This document shows, piece after piece, positions 25,997-34,945 of a stretch of DNA of 64,000 bases. The stretch lies in the NCBI GenBank assembly GCA_022450155.1, contig JAKUQR010000002.1:1-64000 (forward strand), given 5' to 3'. Position 1 is the first letter of the stretch, and each line of letters begins with the position of its first letter. The position numbers and the translations under genes are program-made. A model generated the notes under the pieces. The model saw nothing but the letters and a program-made list of their open reading frames with translations. It had not been told where the DNA came from and did not search any database. Origin of the DNA: Gammaproteobacteria bacterium (lineage in GTDB: Bacteria > Pseudomonadota > Gammaproteobacteria > Arenicellales > UBA868).

Positions 25997-26366
25997 ATGC
26001 TGAATTCCTCTGGAATTTTCAGGTACGATAAAAACCGATCGACAGCAGAACCCGATTCGACGTATTCACCGACCTGATCACCGGACTGACAGATCTGAGT
26101 TGATGTTAACCCGTTGCGGGCAAAATGCGACACTGAAGATCTGATCCTGCCCAGCTGGTCTGACCCGACCCACCACCGGAATAATAACGGCCACTGCGAG
26201 CCCTGACTTGAGGGCTGTCTCTTCAGACGATCCCCGCGTAACATATCGGGCCAGAATATCGTACGTCGCTGCTCGAATCTATACACCCAGCGCCAGTTGC
26301 ACGAACCTAGACATTACCTGACAACATGCGACAACTGATAACCGTCAACCACACAAGGAGAACCGT
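25997..26366. other. Divergent promoter region between two catabolic operons
   Basis: This 370-base gap separates the minus-strand hydroxyisobutyrate-dehydrogenase operon from the plus-strand BKACE operon. It ends with a strong ribosome-binding site (AAGGAG) for the latter. A minus-strand open frame of about 100 codons spans part of it but shows no protein-like pattern. No clear operator or riboswitch was recognised. Confidence 0.5.
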
Positions 26367-27302
26367 ATGGCTGCCAATCGTAAAGTAATCATCACCTGTG
26401 CCAGTACAGGGTCAATTCACACACCGACCATGTCTGAGTTCCTGCCGCTGACACCACAGCAGATCGCCGGACAGTCAATCGCAGCTGCAGAAGCCGGTGC
26501 AGCGATTCTTCATCTGCATGCCCGCGACCCGGAAGATGGCCGCCCTACACCAGATCCCGATGTCTTCATGCAGTTCCTGCCACCGATCAAAGAGGCTTGC
26601 GACGCTGTCATCAATATCACCACCGGCGGGGGCCACGGGATGACCTTGGATGAGCGCCTGGCGGCACCGCTTCGAGTCAAACCTGAAATGAGTTCACTCA
26701 ACATGGGCTCCATGAACTTCGGCCTTTTCCCCATGCTGGCACGCTACGACGAGTTTCGATATGACTGGGAACGGGCGCATTTGGAGAACAGCCGCGACTT
26801 TATCTTTAGGAACACATTCAAGGATATTGAATATATCCTCGAGATTCTCGGCGAAGGCTGTGGCACTCGATTCGAGTTTGAATGTTACGACATCGGTCAC
26901 CTCTACAGTCTCGCCCACTTTCTAGACCGTGGCCTGGTTAAGCCCCCCCTTTTCGTTCAATCAATATTCGGAATTCTTGGCGGAATAGGCGCTGATCCTG
27001 AAAACGTGACCCACATGCGCCGTATAGCAGACAAACTTTTTGGTGACCAGTACATCTGGAGTATTCTGGCTGGCGGTCGACACCAGCTTCCGTTGGTCAC
27101 TATGGGTGCGGTAATGGGTGGTAATGTGCGGGTCGGACTGGAAGACAGCCTTTACGCGGGCAAAGGGCGACTGGCGACGTCGAATGCGGAGCAGGTATCG
27201 ATCATCCGAAGGATTCTCGAGCGACTCTCACTTGAGATTGCAACACCTGATGAGGCCCGCGAAATGCTTGACCTTAAAGGTGCCGATCAGGTCGCCTTCT
27301 AG
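26367..27302 (+). CDS. Beta-keto acid cleavage enzyme (BKACE, DUF849)
   Basis: This 311-residue zinc TIM-barrel enzyme belongs to the 3-keto-5-aminohexanoate cleavage family. It exchanges a beta-keto acid with acetyl-CoA to give a CoA ester plus acetoacetate. ILHLHARDPEDGRPTPDPD holds the two zinc histidines and the substrate-binding aspartate; VINITTGGGHGMTLDER and SLNMGSMNF are further family blocks. The AAGGAG site before the ATG decides the start. The next gene is a hydroxyacyl dehydrogenase. In carnitine degradation the same two enzyme types oxidise L-carnitine and cleave 3-dehydrocarnitine. The pair supports a carnitine-like or other beta-hydroxy-acid substrate. Confidence 0.9.
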   Translation: MAANRKVIITCASTGSIHTPTMSEFLPLTPQQIAGQSIAAAEAGAAILHLHARDPEDGRPTPDPDVFMQFLPPIKEACDAVINITTGGGHGMTLDERLAAPLRVKPEMSSLNMGSMNFGLFPMLARYDEFRYDWERAHLENSRDFIFRNTFKDIEYILEILGEGCGTRFEFECYDIGHLYSLAHFLDRGLVKPPLFVQSIFGILGGIGADPENVTHMRRIADKLFGDQYIWSILAGGRHQLPLVTMGAVMGGNVRVGLEDSLYAGKGRLATSNAEQVSIIRRILERLSLEIATPDEAREMLDLKGADQVAF

Positions 27303-27397
27303 TCCAGTCCCCCACTGGGTGTTTCAGCAGTTTCAAACTGTTTGTGCAGAACGCAATACCAGTTTGTTACTCCGACTCAAGCAATTGGGAGAAATAG

Positions 27398-28348
27398 ATG
27401 ACTACACCACCTATACAAAACATTGCGGTCATCGGCCTTGGCACTATTGGTCACAGCGTCGCCCAGGTTTATGCCGCAGCAGGTTGCACAGTGAGATGCT
27501 TTGATCCTGACCCCACAACTGGAGCCAGTCTTGCCGACCGTGTTCGCACAAATCTAAAACAGATGGCCTCCGCCGGACTCTCGTCACCAGATGAAATTGA
27601 ACACGTTGTGTCAAGGTTTGTGATTTGTGACAGCGAAGTCGAAGCTGTTTCCGGTGCTGAATTTGTGTCTGAGGCGGCTGCCGAAGATTTAACTATTAAG
27701 CAAGCGCTGTTCGCCAGGCTGGAAAACCATATTGACCGCTACACCATACTCGCCAGTAACACCTCCACTTATCCAATGACGCAGATATCGCGGGATATGG
27801 TCCATCCGGACCGCGCCCTGGTGACTCACCCGTTTAACCCGCCACATCTGCTGCCAATTATTGAAGTCGTGCCAGGAAAAAGCACCTCGGAACAGACAGT
27901 GTCCGCTGCAATGGCACTGATCGAGTACACGGGTAAACGCCCGATTCGGTTGAACCTCGAAATGCCCGGCTTTCTAATCAACCGTATCCAGATGGCTATG
28001 GTACGTGAGGTATGGGATCTGTTGGATCGAGGTGTTGCGTCTGCTGAAGACATCGATGCCGCCGTGCGTGGCAGTCTTGGCTTCAGGCTGGCTGCCATCG
28101 GCCCACTAGCGGTGTGCGACTTTGCTGGGCTGGATATCTGGGCCAAAGTGTTCGACAACCTTGCTGGTGAAATCTCAGCGAACCAGCAGATCCCAACCAC
28201 GATTCGGACGCTGATAGATAACGAGCATTACGGCACGAAGAGTGGGCGTGGGTTCTTTAACTACTCCGATGAGACTACCCTGAAGGCCCGGACCGACGCA
28301 CGAGATCGCGGTTTTCTAGAGATCCTAAAACTTTTTCATTCCGGCTGA
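27398..28348 (+). CDS. 3-hydroxyacyl-CoA / L-carnitine dehydrogenase-like protein
   Basis: This 316-residue NAD-dependent dehydrogenase opens with a Rossmann motif, IAVIGLGTIGHSVAQVYAAA. The catalytic histidine is in VTHPFNPPHLLPIIEVVPG, and the C-terminal dimerisation domain has GFLINRIQMAMVREVW. Its length matches stand-alone L-carnitine dehydrogenase and lambda-crystallin-type enzymes rather than fused FadB. GGGAGA lies five bases before the ATG. It is 95 bases after the BKACE gene; the combination is the diagnostic part of carnitine breakdown, but the thioesterase usually found with them is not visible here. Confidence 0.87.
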   Translation: MTTPPIQNIAVIGLGTIGHSVAQVYAAAGCTVRCFDPDPTTGASLADRVRTNLKQMASAGLSSPDEIEHVVSRFVICDSEVEAVSGAEFVSEAAAEDLTIKQALFARLENHIDRYTILASNTSTYPMTQISRDMVHPDRALVTHPFNPPHLLPIIEVVPGKSTSEQTVSAAMALIEYTGKRPIRLNLEMPGFLINRIQMAMVREVWDLLDRGVASAEDIDAAVRGSLGFRLAAIGPLAVCDFAGLDIWAKVFDNLAGEISANQQIPTTIRTLIDNEHYGTKSGRGFFNYSDETTLKARTDARDRGFLEILKLFHSG

Positions 28349-28371
28349 GAAAGCTGCTCTAGAATTAATTC

Positions 28372-29427
28372 TCATAACCGGTTGCGTGCCAGCTTCGCGC
28401 CCTCGACCATCACTTTGAGCTTTCGTCGTGCAACATCGACGTCAAGCGGCACCAAACCGCAGTCCGGTGCCGCCTGGATCTGATCGGCCGGCAGATATTC
28501 GGCCGCTATCAGCAGCCGGGCGGCTATCTGTTCAGGGCATTCAACCCGGTCAAACCCCAACGCACCATTATCGACACAACCAAATAACACCGTTTTGCTG
28601 GGGCACAGCGTAAGCAATCCGGGATCGAGGCCGGATGCTTCAAACTCGAGCGCCAACTGGTCTACCTTTGAGTGTTCCAGCTCTGTGAGTATGGCGGGAT
28701 AGGCATCAACGATCGGCCGTGGCACACCCGGCATCGGGTAACTGTAGCAAACATGGACACAGGTTTTGGCGCGGATTCCTTCGATACACCGATCCAGAGC
28801 TTCTATACCCCATTCGGCAACTTTGTCCGGGTAACGGCTGAATACCGGCTCATCGAACTGAATGACGGCCGGGCCCAGCGCATCCAGATCGCGAGCCTCG
28901 TCGTTCAACGCCCGGGCAACTGCCATGGCCAATGCCCGCTCATCTCCATAGTGCTGGTCAAGCGTAGAATCGACCACAGTCATCGGACCGGGCAGCGTCA
29001 CTTTCAGCGGGCGACTGCTGTGCGCCATAGCAAATTGAAGATCGTCGACCACGATCGGTGCATCACGGGACACCTCCCCCGTACAGCGGCCGACCTCGGC
29101 CAGTCGCCGATTGTCTCTCACCCACTTTTTGGCTGGCGTGGCATAGTCAAAACCACCCAGCCGCGCCACAATGTGCGCCAAATAAGAGGTGCGGCGCTGT
29201 TCACCATCGCTGATCACATCTATATCGGCTTCAGTCTGGTCGTGGATCGCGACCCGAACAGCATCGTCCTGCGCCTGTTTCAGTAGTTCTCCTTCAAAAA
29301 GCCATGTGGCCCCTTTACCATGGACCTGTTTACCACTGGAATTTAGGGGTAGTTTCTCCTGCAGCCAAGGGGGCTTGGGCAGACTGCCAACAACAGTGGT
29401 TAGAAATGGACGGTTCGGCAGTTCCAT
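28372..29427 (-). CDS. Core-MetE-like methyltransferase (MetE C-terminal domain alone)
   Basis: This 351-residue zinc barrel protein matches only the catalytic C-terminal half of cobalamin-independent methionine synthase. Zinc ligands appear as His and Cys in CVHVCYS, a glutamate in LALEFEAS and a late cysteine in APDCGL. DVISDGEQRR and VTLPGPMT are family blocks. Full MetE is about 750 residues, so this belongs to the core-MetE / COG0620 group, which may take methyl groups from corrinoid proteins or act as a thiol lyase. ATG 29427 was chosen for GGAGAG at the correct distance. It converges with the hydroxyacyl dehydrogenase and diverges from the acyl-CoA ligase. Confidence 0.87.
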   Translation of the reverse strand: MELPNRPFLTTVVGSLPKPPWLQEKLPLNSSGKQVHGKGATWLFEGELLKQAQDDAVRVAIHDQTEADIDVISDGEQRRTSYLAHIVARLGGFDYATPAKKWVRDNRRLAEVGRCTGEVSRDAPIVVDDLQFAMAHSSRPLKVTLPGPMTVVDSTLDQHYGDERALAMAVARALNDEARDLDALGPAVIQFDEPVFSRYPDKVAEWGIEALDRCIEGIRAKTCVHVCYSYPMPGVPRPIVDAYPAILTELEHSKVDQLALEFEASGLDPGLLTLCPSKTVLFGCVDNGALGFDRVECPEQIAARLLIAAEYLPADQIQAAPDCGLVPLDVDVARRKLKVMVEGAKLARNRL

Positions 29428-29510
29428 GGTTGTTCTCTCCGAACGTAGCAATGCGCACGCAGGCTGGATCTGGTGTTCTCAGCTATATTCTGGCTCACAC
29501 AGACTACAGG

Positions 29511-29539
29511 TTGATCGAATTATCTCAACCCAGTGTAAC
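29511..29539 (+). promoter_or_regulatory. Candidate sigma-70 promoter for the acyl-CoA ligase
   Basis: TTGATC (29511-29516) and TGTAAC (29534-29539) are separated by 17 bases and lie about 40 bases before the ATG at 29581. Four of six bases match consensus in each box. This is plausible but unremarkable. Confidence 0.3.
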
Positions 29540-29580
29540 AATAACTTATACAGATTCGTTCACCGATAAAAAAGCGTTCT

Positions 29581-31182
29581 ATGGACCATTACGAATCCGT
29601 CTGCAGATCCCATCGTACCTCGCTGCCTGAGACATTTAATTTCGGCCGAGATGTGGTTGATCAGATGGCCCGGAATAAAGACAAGATTGCCTTGATCTGG
29701 TGCAACGACTGCAACACAGAACGGGTACTCACCTTTCAGGAAATCGCGGACAGCTCAAATCAGGTTGCCAACTGGCTTATTGAACAGGATATCAGCCAGG
29801 GTGATCGCGTCATCGTCATGCTGCCCCGTATTCCCGAGTGGCAGATCTGTCTGACCGCTTGTCTCAAACTGGGTGCAGTACCCATACCCTGTATCACCAT
29901 GCTCACAGAAAAGGACATTGCCTACCGTATGGATCATTCGGGCGCTGCTGCCGTGATCACGACGGCAGCAGAGACATCCAAGTTTCAGACCCATCTGCGC
30001 ACACTTAAAGCAGCACTTGCAATAGGTGGGGCGGTTGCGGGTTGGTCGGATTACGAGTTGATCAGCGATCAGGACAGGAGATTTGAATGTTGTGACCTCG
30101 GCCTGGACGAACCTGCCATCATGTACTACACCTCCGGTTCGACCGGTGATCCTAAAGGGGTATGTCATCCGTCAAGAAGCCTTTACGCCTGGCGCTATTC
30201 GGCAGTGCACTGGCTGTCTCTGGAGCCATCCGACATCATGTGGTGTACTGCAGATACCGGATGGTCAAAAGCAGGAACGAGCATCCTGTTTGGTCCGTGG
30301 AGTCAGGGCAGTACGGTCCTTTTCTATGACGGGCCATTTGAACCACGGCGACGGTTTGAGTTGATCGAACGCTACCGCGTTAGCGTATTCTGCGCTGCAG
30401 CCACTGAACTTCGGCAACTGATCACAGAAGACGTCAGCGGAATCGATCTTTCTCACCTGAAGCACGCAGTCTCTGCCGGCGAATCGGTTAATCCCGAAAT
30501 TATTTCGGCCTGGACTAGGCAGACCGGCGTACCTTTGTTGGATGGTTACGGCCAGACCGAGATTTTGATGACGGTACTCAACTACCCCTGGATGCCGGTC
30601 AAGCCGGGTTCGATGGGCCGTCCTTTACCGGGTATAGACACCGGCGTGCTTCGCACAGACGGTACCCTAGGTGGCCGAGGCGACCAAGGTGAACTGCTGA
30701 TCCGCCTTCCCAGTCCCCAGATGATGCTGAGTTACTGGAACGATCCCCAACGTTCCGCCGAGGCAGTGGTGACACTGAATGGGTCAGACTGGTTCAAGAC
30801 AGGAGACAACGTGCGGCAGGACACAGACGGTTACTTCTTTTACGTCGGTAGAACTGATGACATCATCAGTTCAGCGGGTTACCGGATCGGCCCACAGGAA
30901 GTTGAAAACGCCCTGATCACCCATCCTGCGGTTCAGGAAAGTGCAGTCGTCGGCCTGCCTGACCCCGAACGTGGTGAAATCGTCAAAGCTTTCGTGGTTC
31001 TTACACAATCTGATTCACAACGTGCGGACACCGAACTGGTTGCCGAGCTGCAGACCCACGTTAAACGGACAACGGCACCTTACAAATATCCCAGGGCGAT
31101 AGAGTTTGTCGACGAACTGCCAAAAACAGTGAGTGGCAAAATCCAGCGCAACCTGCTGCGGCAATCAAGCCCGAATAAGTAA
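29581..31182 (+). CDS. Acyl-CoA synthetase (AMP-forming, medium-chain/aryl type)
   Basis: This 533-residue ANL-superfamily ligase converts a carboxylate, ATP and CoA to acyl-CoA. Motifs in order are YYTSGSTGDPKGVCHPS (P-loop), GYGQTEILMTVLNYP, the GRTDDIISSAGYRIGPQEVE hinge, and the adenylation lysine in LPKTVSGKIQRN. The form resembles mammalian ACSM / bacterial medium-chain and benzoate ligases. It could activate the acid used by the neighbouring acyl-CoA dehydrogenase and hydratase. It converges with the gamma-glutamyltransferase gene, 14 bases apart. Confidence 0.9.
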   Translation: MDHYESVCRSHRTSLPETFNFGRDVVDQMARNKDKIALIWCNDCNTERVLTFQEIADSSNQVANWLIEQDISQGDRVIVMLPRIPEWQICLTACLKLGAVPIPCITMLTEKDIAYRMDHSGAAAVITTAAETSKFQTHLRTLKAALAIGGAVAGWSDYELISDQDRRFECCDLGLDEPAIMYYTSGSTGDPKGVCHPSRSLYAWRYSAVHWLSLEPSDIMWCTADTGWSKAGTSILFGPWSQGSTVLFYDGPFEPRRRFELIERYRVSVFCAAATELRQLITEDVSGIDLSHLKHAVSAGESVNPEIISAWTRQTGVPLLDGYGQTEILMTVLNYPWMPVKPGSMGRPLPGIDTGVLRTDGTLGGRGDQGELLIRLPSPQMMLSYWNDPQRSAEAVVTLNGSDWFKTGDNVRQDTDGYFFYVGRTDDIISSAGYRIGPQEVENALITHPAVQESAVVGLPDPERGEIVKAFVVLTQSDSQRADTELVAELQTHVKRTTAPYKYPRAIEFVDELPKTVSGKIQRNLLRQSSPNK

Positions 31183-31196
31183 CCCGGTTACGGTTA

Positions 31197-32804
31197 TCAG
31201 ACTGCAAGCGCCATGCCAGCGCCATAAACGATGTCCGCACCCCCCGCTGGTTCACCACCTGCCGTAAAGCCAATGGCATGCACTGATGCAATATCGTAGC
31301 TGGCTGCACTCCTGACGAAGCGATATCCATCGGTCTCGAGATCCGCATAACTGTAGCGCGGAATACGAGCGCTGACCGTAATCGCATCGCTGGTTGCTGA
31401 GAACCGTGGAGCGAGAACGGCCTGCTGTGGGGTCATGTCGAATTCAACCACATTGAGGATGACCTGTAGTACACCCATGGCGATCTGAGTCCCGCCGGGT
31501 GCCCCCAACGCCAGTAGCGGCTGCTCGCCATCAAAAACAATTGTCGGGCAGATGGAACTGAACCTCGACTTGCCCGGTGCAATAGAACCGGCCCTGCCGG
31601 GTCTAGGATCAAATACACCCATACAACCGTTATACATAAACCCCATTCCGGGTGTAATCACACCAGACATCATACCCAGTGAATGAGTCATTGAAACAAT
31701 ATTCCCGGAATGATCGACCGTACACAGGTGTGTCGTACCTGGAGACTCCGACAGTTGCAGCCGCTCAACCTGCGCTTTCTTTCCCTGTGAGATAGCACTG
31801 GCGTGCTCACTCGCATAAGACTGACTGGTAAGCCGCTCGACAGGCACATCGATAAAACGAGGATCTCCGACGTGGCTGTCTTTATCCGCGGTGGCTATCT
31901 TCATGGTTTCGGCGACCGTACGGATATATTCAGCGGAGTTGTGTCCCATTGCCTTCAGATCAAAGTGCTCAAGAATGTTGAGCATCTCAATAATCATGAT
32001 GCCACCACCGGGCGGGTGATTGGTCGCCACCCTCAAGCCCCGATACGCACCCCACAACGGTTCTTGTCTTTCCGTCGTGTAGTCGGCGAGATCATCTGCA
32101 CTCAACAGCGCATCGTTACACCGCATGTCTGCATCGATTTGCCGCGCAATGTCACCGCTATAAAAGATCTCAGCACCAGCAGCGGCAATCCGACCGTAAG
32201 TCTCGGCCATGCCTGGATTGCGAACAATGCTGCCAACCGGCTTGACCTGTCCTTGATCAAAATAAATCTCCCGCCCATCGGGAGAATAGCCTAACCTGTC
32301 CTCAACGCTGACCCGACCCGGCAGCCCAGTACCTGTCCAGTAACTGTAGACGCCGGGTGTGACCACATAGCCGTTGGAAGCTGTCTCAATAGCGGGCTGG
32401 AGCAGTTCCGCCCAGGAAGTTGTGCCGTATCTCTGGTGTGCTTCCCAGAAAGCCTTCAGTGTGCCCGGGGTAGTAATCGACTGATAGCCGATATCGTTCA
32501 ATGCGCCTTCAAGTACAAAACCAAAGCCGTCCTCAGTCTCCCCCAGCACAAGGTCCTGCCACATCTCCGCTGTAGCGCCGGCAGGGACCCGCCCATGAAA
32601 GTCAATACATTCGTGAACACCCGCTTCCGGCAGGTAGAGATGCATGCTGCCAAATCCTGCAATACCGCACATCATCGGATCAACAACCGTTTGTACAAAA
32701 GCACAGGCGAGCGCTGCATCTACTGCATTGCCACCCGCGCGAAGAATATTCGCACCAGCCTCTACGGCGTCTGGCTGCAGGCTCACAATCATTGATTTGG
32801 GCAT
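31197..32804 (-). CDS. Gamma-glutamyltransferase family protein
   Basis: This is a 535-residue Ntn hydrolase expected to self-cleave before the nucleophilic threonine in SPGTTHLCTVDHSG. LRAGGNAVDAALACAFVQTVVDP and GSIAPGKSRFSSICPTIV are further family blocks. The ATG at 32804 has GGAG eight bases upstream; a TTG at 32837 is weaker. No signal peptide is evident, whereas E. coli GGT is periplasmic, so a cytoplasmic hydrolase of gamma-glutamyl or related amide substrates is likely. It lies downstream of an MFS transporter and a methyltransferase on the same strand. Confidence 0.88.
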   Translation of the reverse strand: MPKSMIVSLQPDAVEAGANILRAGGNAVDAALACAFVQTVVDPMMCGIAGFGSMHLYLPEAGVHECIDFHGRVPAGATAEMWQDLVLGETEDGFGFVLEGALNDIGYQSITTPGTLKAFWEAHQRYGTTSWAELLQPAIETASNGYVVTPGVYSYWTGTGLPGRVSVEDRLGYSPDGREIYFDQGQVKPVGSIVRNPGMAETYGRIAAAGAEIFYSGDIARQIDADMRCNDALLSADDLADYTTERQEPLWGAYRGLRVATNHPPGGGIMIIEMLNILEHFDLKAMGHNSAEYIRTVAETMKIATADKDSHVGDPRFIDVPVERLTSQSYASEHASAISQGKKAQVERLQLSESPGTTHLCTVDHSGNIVSMTHSLGMMSGVITPGMGFMYNGCMGVFDPRPGRAGSIAPGKSRFSSICPTIVFDGEQPLLALGAPGGTQIAMGVLQVILNVVEFDMTPQQAVLAPRFSATSDAITVSARIPRYSYADLETDGYRFVRSAASYDIASVHAIGFTAGGEPAGGADIVYGAGMALAV

Positions 32805-32899
32805 TGCGTGCGCTCCACAAACGATCTGCTGCGGCAATCATACGGGTACTTGGCGGCTTGGGGAAAGCAACAGACCAGCAATGTTGACTTTAAGGCTGT

Positions 32900-34114
32900 T
32901 TAGAGCGCTTCTATGGTCTCTTTCCTACGGAGTTGCCACGTGAACCAGAAGGCCACCACCGACAGGACAACCATCCAAACAAACACATGATGGTAGTCAC
33001 CAAAAGCATCGTAAACAGCACCACCCAAGTACGCCCCGGCACCCCCGGCTGCCTGATGTGTCATGATAATGATGCCACTGAGTACGCCCAAGTCCGCCCG
33101 ACCAAAGTATTGTTGGACAAATACAACTGTCAGTGGTGCTGTAATCCAGAAAGTGATGCCATAGCACAATGCGAACAAAATGATAGTCGTCGGTGTTGGC
33201 ATCAGCATCACCAGAGTAAACACCACGATGCGCACTGCGAAACAAACCAGTGTGGGAAGCACGGGACCATAGCGGTCGGTCAGAAACCCAGTTGCGAGTA
33301 CACCAAACAGCCCGAAAAGTCCCATCACCGCAAAAAGATTGCCGGCCATTGACGACGTCAGCCCCTGGTCACTGGCAAAAGCAACCACATGGGTAGCCAC
33401 GAAAAAATCCTGCCCGCCACAGACGGCGTAGATCACTATCAGGATCCAAAACACGCGAGTGCAAACCGCCGTTGATACACCGCCCCTTGAGTCATCCACC
33501 CCACGGCTGACGCCCTGATCTGTCTGTTGTTGCAAAGTCGGCGGCACACCGAGAAACATCAGCGGTACAACGAGAACAACCCCAAGCCCCGCCAGGAGAA
33601 TAAACGCACCACGCCAGCCGATCACGTCAAGCTGCGCCGTTAACAGCAAAATGATAACCAACTGCCCCACTCCCATACCGGATATCGCAATACTGTTTGC
33701 AAGGCCGAGTCGATTGGGAAACCAGCGGCTGATCAGAACCCCGATGGGGGCCACGGAAGTTCCCGCATTGGATAGCGCAAATATCACCCCGTAGATCAAT
33801 ATCGCCTGAAATGGAGTCTGAATCAGACCCATCAGTGCAATACTGGCGCTGGAAACCAGCAACGCGAATATCAGTATCAACTTGGGATTGTAACGATCCG
33901 CCAGGCGACCAATGACGGGCAGCACGACAGCCGAAACCACCATGAATACGGTTACCGTCAGCGACAGCGTGGTACGACTCCATACCAGATCATCAGCCAT
34001 CGGCTTGAGCGTTAGACCGATCGTAAACCGGGAACCCCCATTGAAAAGCAACAGCAAGAAAGCCACCGCCAGTACAAAAAGCGCTTTAACTGGCGGCATC
34101 TTGTAAACCGTCAT
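32900..34114 (-). CDS. MFS transporter (oxalate/formate antiporter-like)
   Basis: This 404-residue inner-membrane protein has twelve hydrophobic segments. The first-half loop motif is PVIGRLADRYNPKL and the second-half partner is VLATGFLTDRYGPVLP. A polar central loop (about 190-215) is glycine- and arginine-rich. Its start overlaps the methyltransferase stop by four bases (ATGA), so the two are coupled. The gamma-glutamyltransferase follows 95 bases downstream. Joint import and processing of one substrate is possible. Confidence 0.88.
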   Translation of the reverse strand: MTVYKMPPVKALFVLAVAFLLLLFNGGSRFTIGLTLKPMADDLVWSRTTLSLTVTVFMVVSAVVLPVIGRLADRYNPKLILIFALLVSSASIALMGLIQTPFQAILIYGVIFALSNAGTSVAPIGVLISRWFPNRLGLANSIAISGMGVGQLVIILLLTAQLDVIGWRGAFILLAGLGVVLVVPLMFLGVPPTLQQQTDQGVSRGVDDSRGGVSTAVCTRVFWILIVIYAVCGGQDFFVATHVVAFASDQGLTSSMAGNLFAVMGLFGLFGVLATGFLTDRYGPVLPTLVCFAVRIVVFTLVMLMPTPTTIILFALCYGITFWITAPLTVVFVQQYFGRADLGVLSGIIIMTHQAAGGAGAYLGGAVYDAFGDYHHVFVWMVVLSVVAFWFTWQLRRKETIEAL

Positions 34115-34890
34115 CTCGCTGACTTCACAACAAAAAGCTCACGCTTGAGCAAGCCGTCAGCCAAGGCATCTCGCCGTCTTTCGAGGTCCTTAATCCGTTT
34201 TTCCACGGCCTCAGGACCGGCCGACAACACCAGTTCACGGTGGTAGGCACGTTCGGTATCCACTCGATCTACCGTCAACTGTGCAAACGGTTCTGTCACG
34301 TCGTGCTGTGCCTCTACTGTCCACCCTGTTTGGGTCAGCAGCGATCGATAGCTGCTCTTTGATGCTACAAATTCTGGGCCGGCATCCAGCGCACGGCGGT
34401 GATCGAATTCCGACAATCCCGGGGGGACGGAAATCACACTGAACACCATCGGCCTGCCTGGACGCAGTATGTTCTGACAAGCCCGCAACACCGCCTTTTT
34501 GCGCAGCAGGCAACACAGCAGATCCGCGTGGCATACCGCATCGAAACTATCGTGGGCAAAAGGCAGTGCTGCAGCATCTGCCAACGCCAGCCAGACAGAC
34601 GCATTACTGGTTTCTTTCAACCGCCTCGTTTGGGCGATTTTCAAGCCGAAAGCCGGGAGATCAACCAGAGCCAAATCGCAACCCGTTGTTCGGGACAGAT
34701 AAAGACCCGGCCAGCCGGAGCCGGACCCTACATCGAGCAGTCTGGACCCCGACCTCAGCTCGAGTAAGCTGGCCATGCGATCCGCTTCTGCCCTTGTCGT
34801 CCAGCTGCTGGCACCGTAGTCGCAGCCACAGACCTGGCGCTCAATTTTCAGCATCGCCGGATGCTGCGCATACTCGTAATAGGTATCCAT
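34111..34890 (-). CDS. SAM-dependent methyltransferase
   Basis: This is a class I methyltransferase of 259 residues from the ATG at 34890, which has AAAGG seven bases upstream; a GTG at 34926 is the longer alternative. The SAM site is RLLDVGSGSGWPGLYLS, then LALVDLPAFGLKIAQ, ALPFAHDSFDAVCHADLLCC and NILRPGRPMVFSVIS. A charged helical C-terminus (about 225-255; KRIKDLERRRDALADG) is unusual and may mediate pairing. It overlaps the MFS transporter gene by four bases. The substrate is unknown. Confidence 0.8.
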   Translation of the reverse strand: MDTYYEYAQHPAMLKIERQVCGCDYGASSWTTRAEADRMASLLELRSGSRLLDVGSGSGWPGLYLSRTTGCDLALVDLPAFGLKIAQTRRLKETSNASVWLALADAAALPFAHDSFDAVCHADLLCCLLRKKAVLRACQNILRPGRPMVFSVISVPPGLSEFDHRRALDAGPEFVASKSSYRSLLTQTGWTVEAQHDVTEPFAQLTVDRVDTERAYHRELVLSAGPEAVEKRIKDLERRRDALADGLLKRELFVVKSAR

Positions 34891-34945
34891 GGCGTGCCTT
34901 TGCTGCTGTTCAGCTGATGTCAACACGGTCTGTTTACCTACGTTC

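Noticed and set aside
25981-26286. Minus-strand open frame of 101 codons between two operons
   Set aside because: Tryptophan- and arginine-rich with no domain pattern, no good ribosome-binding site, and it overlaps the start of the dehydrogenase gene.
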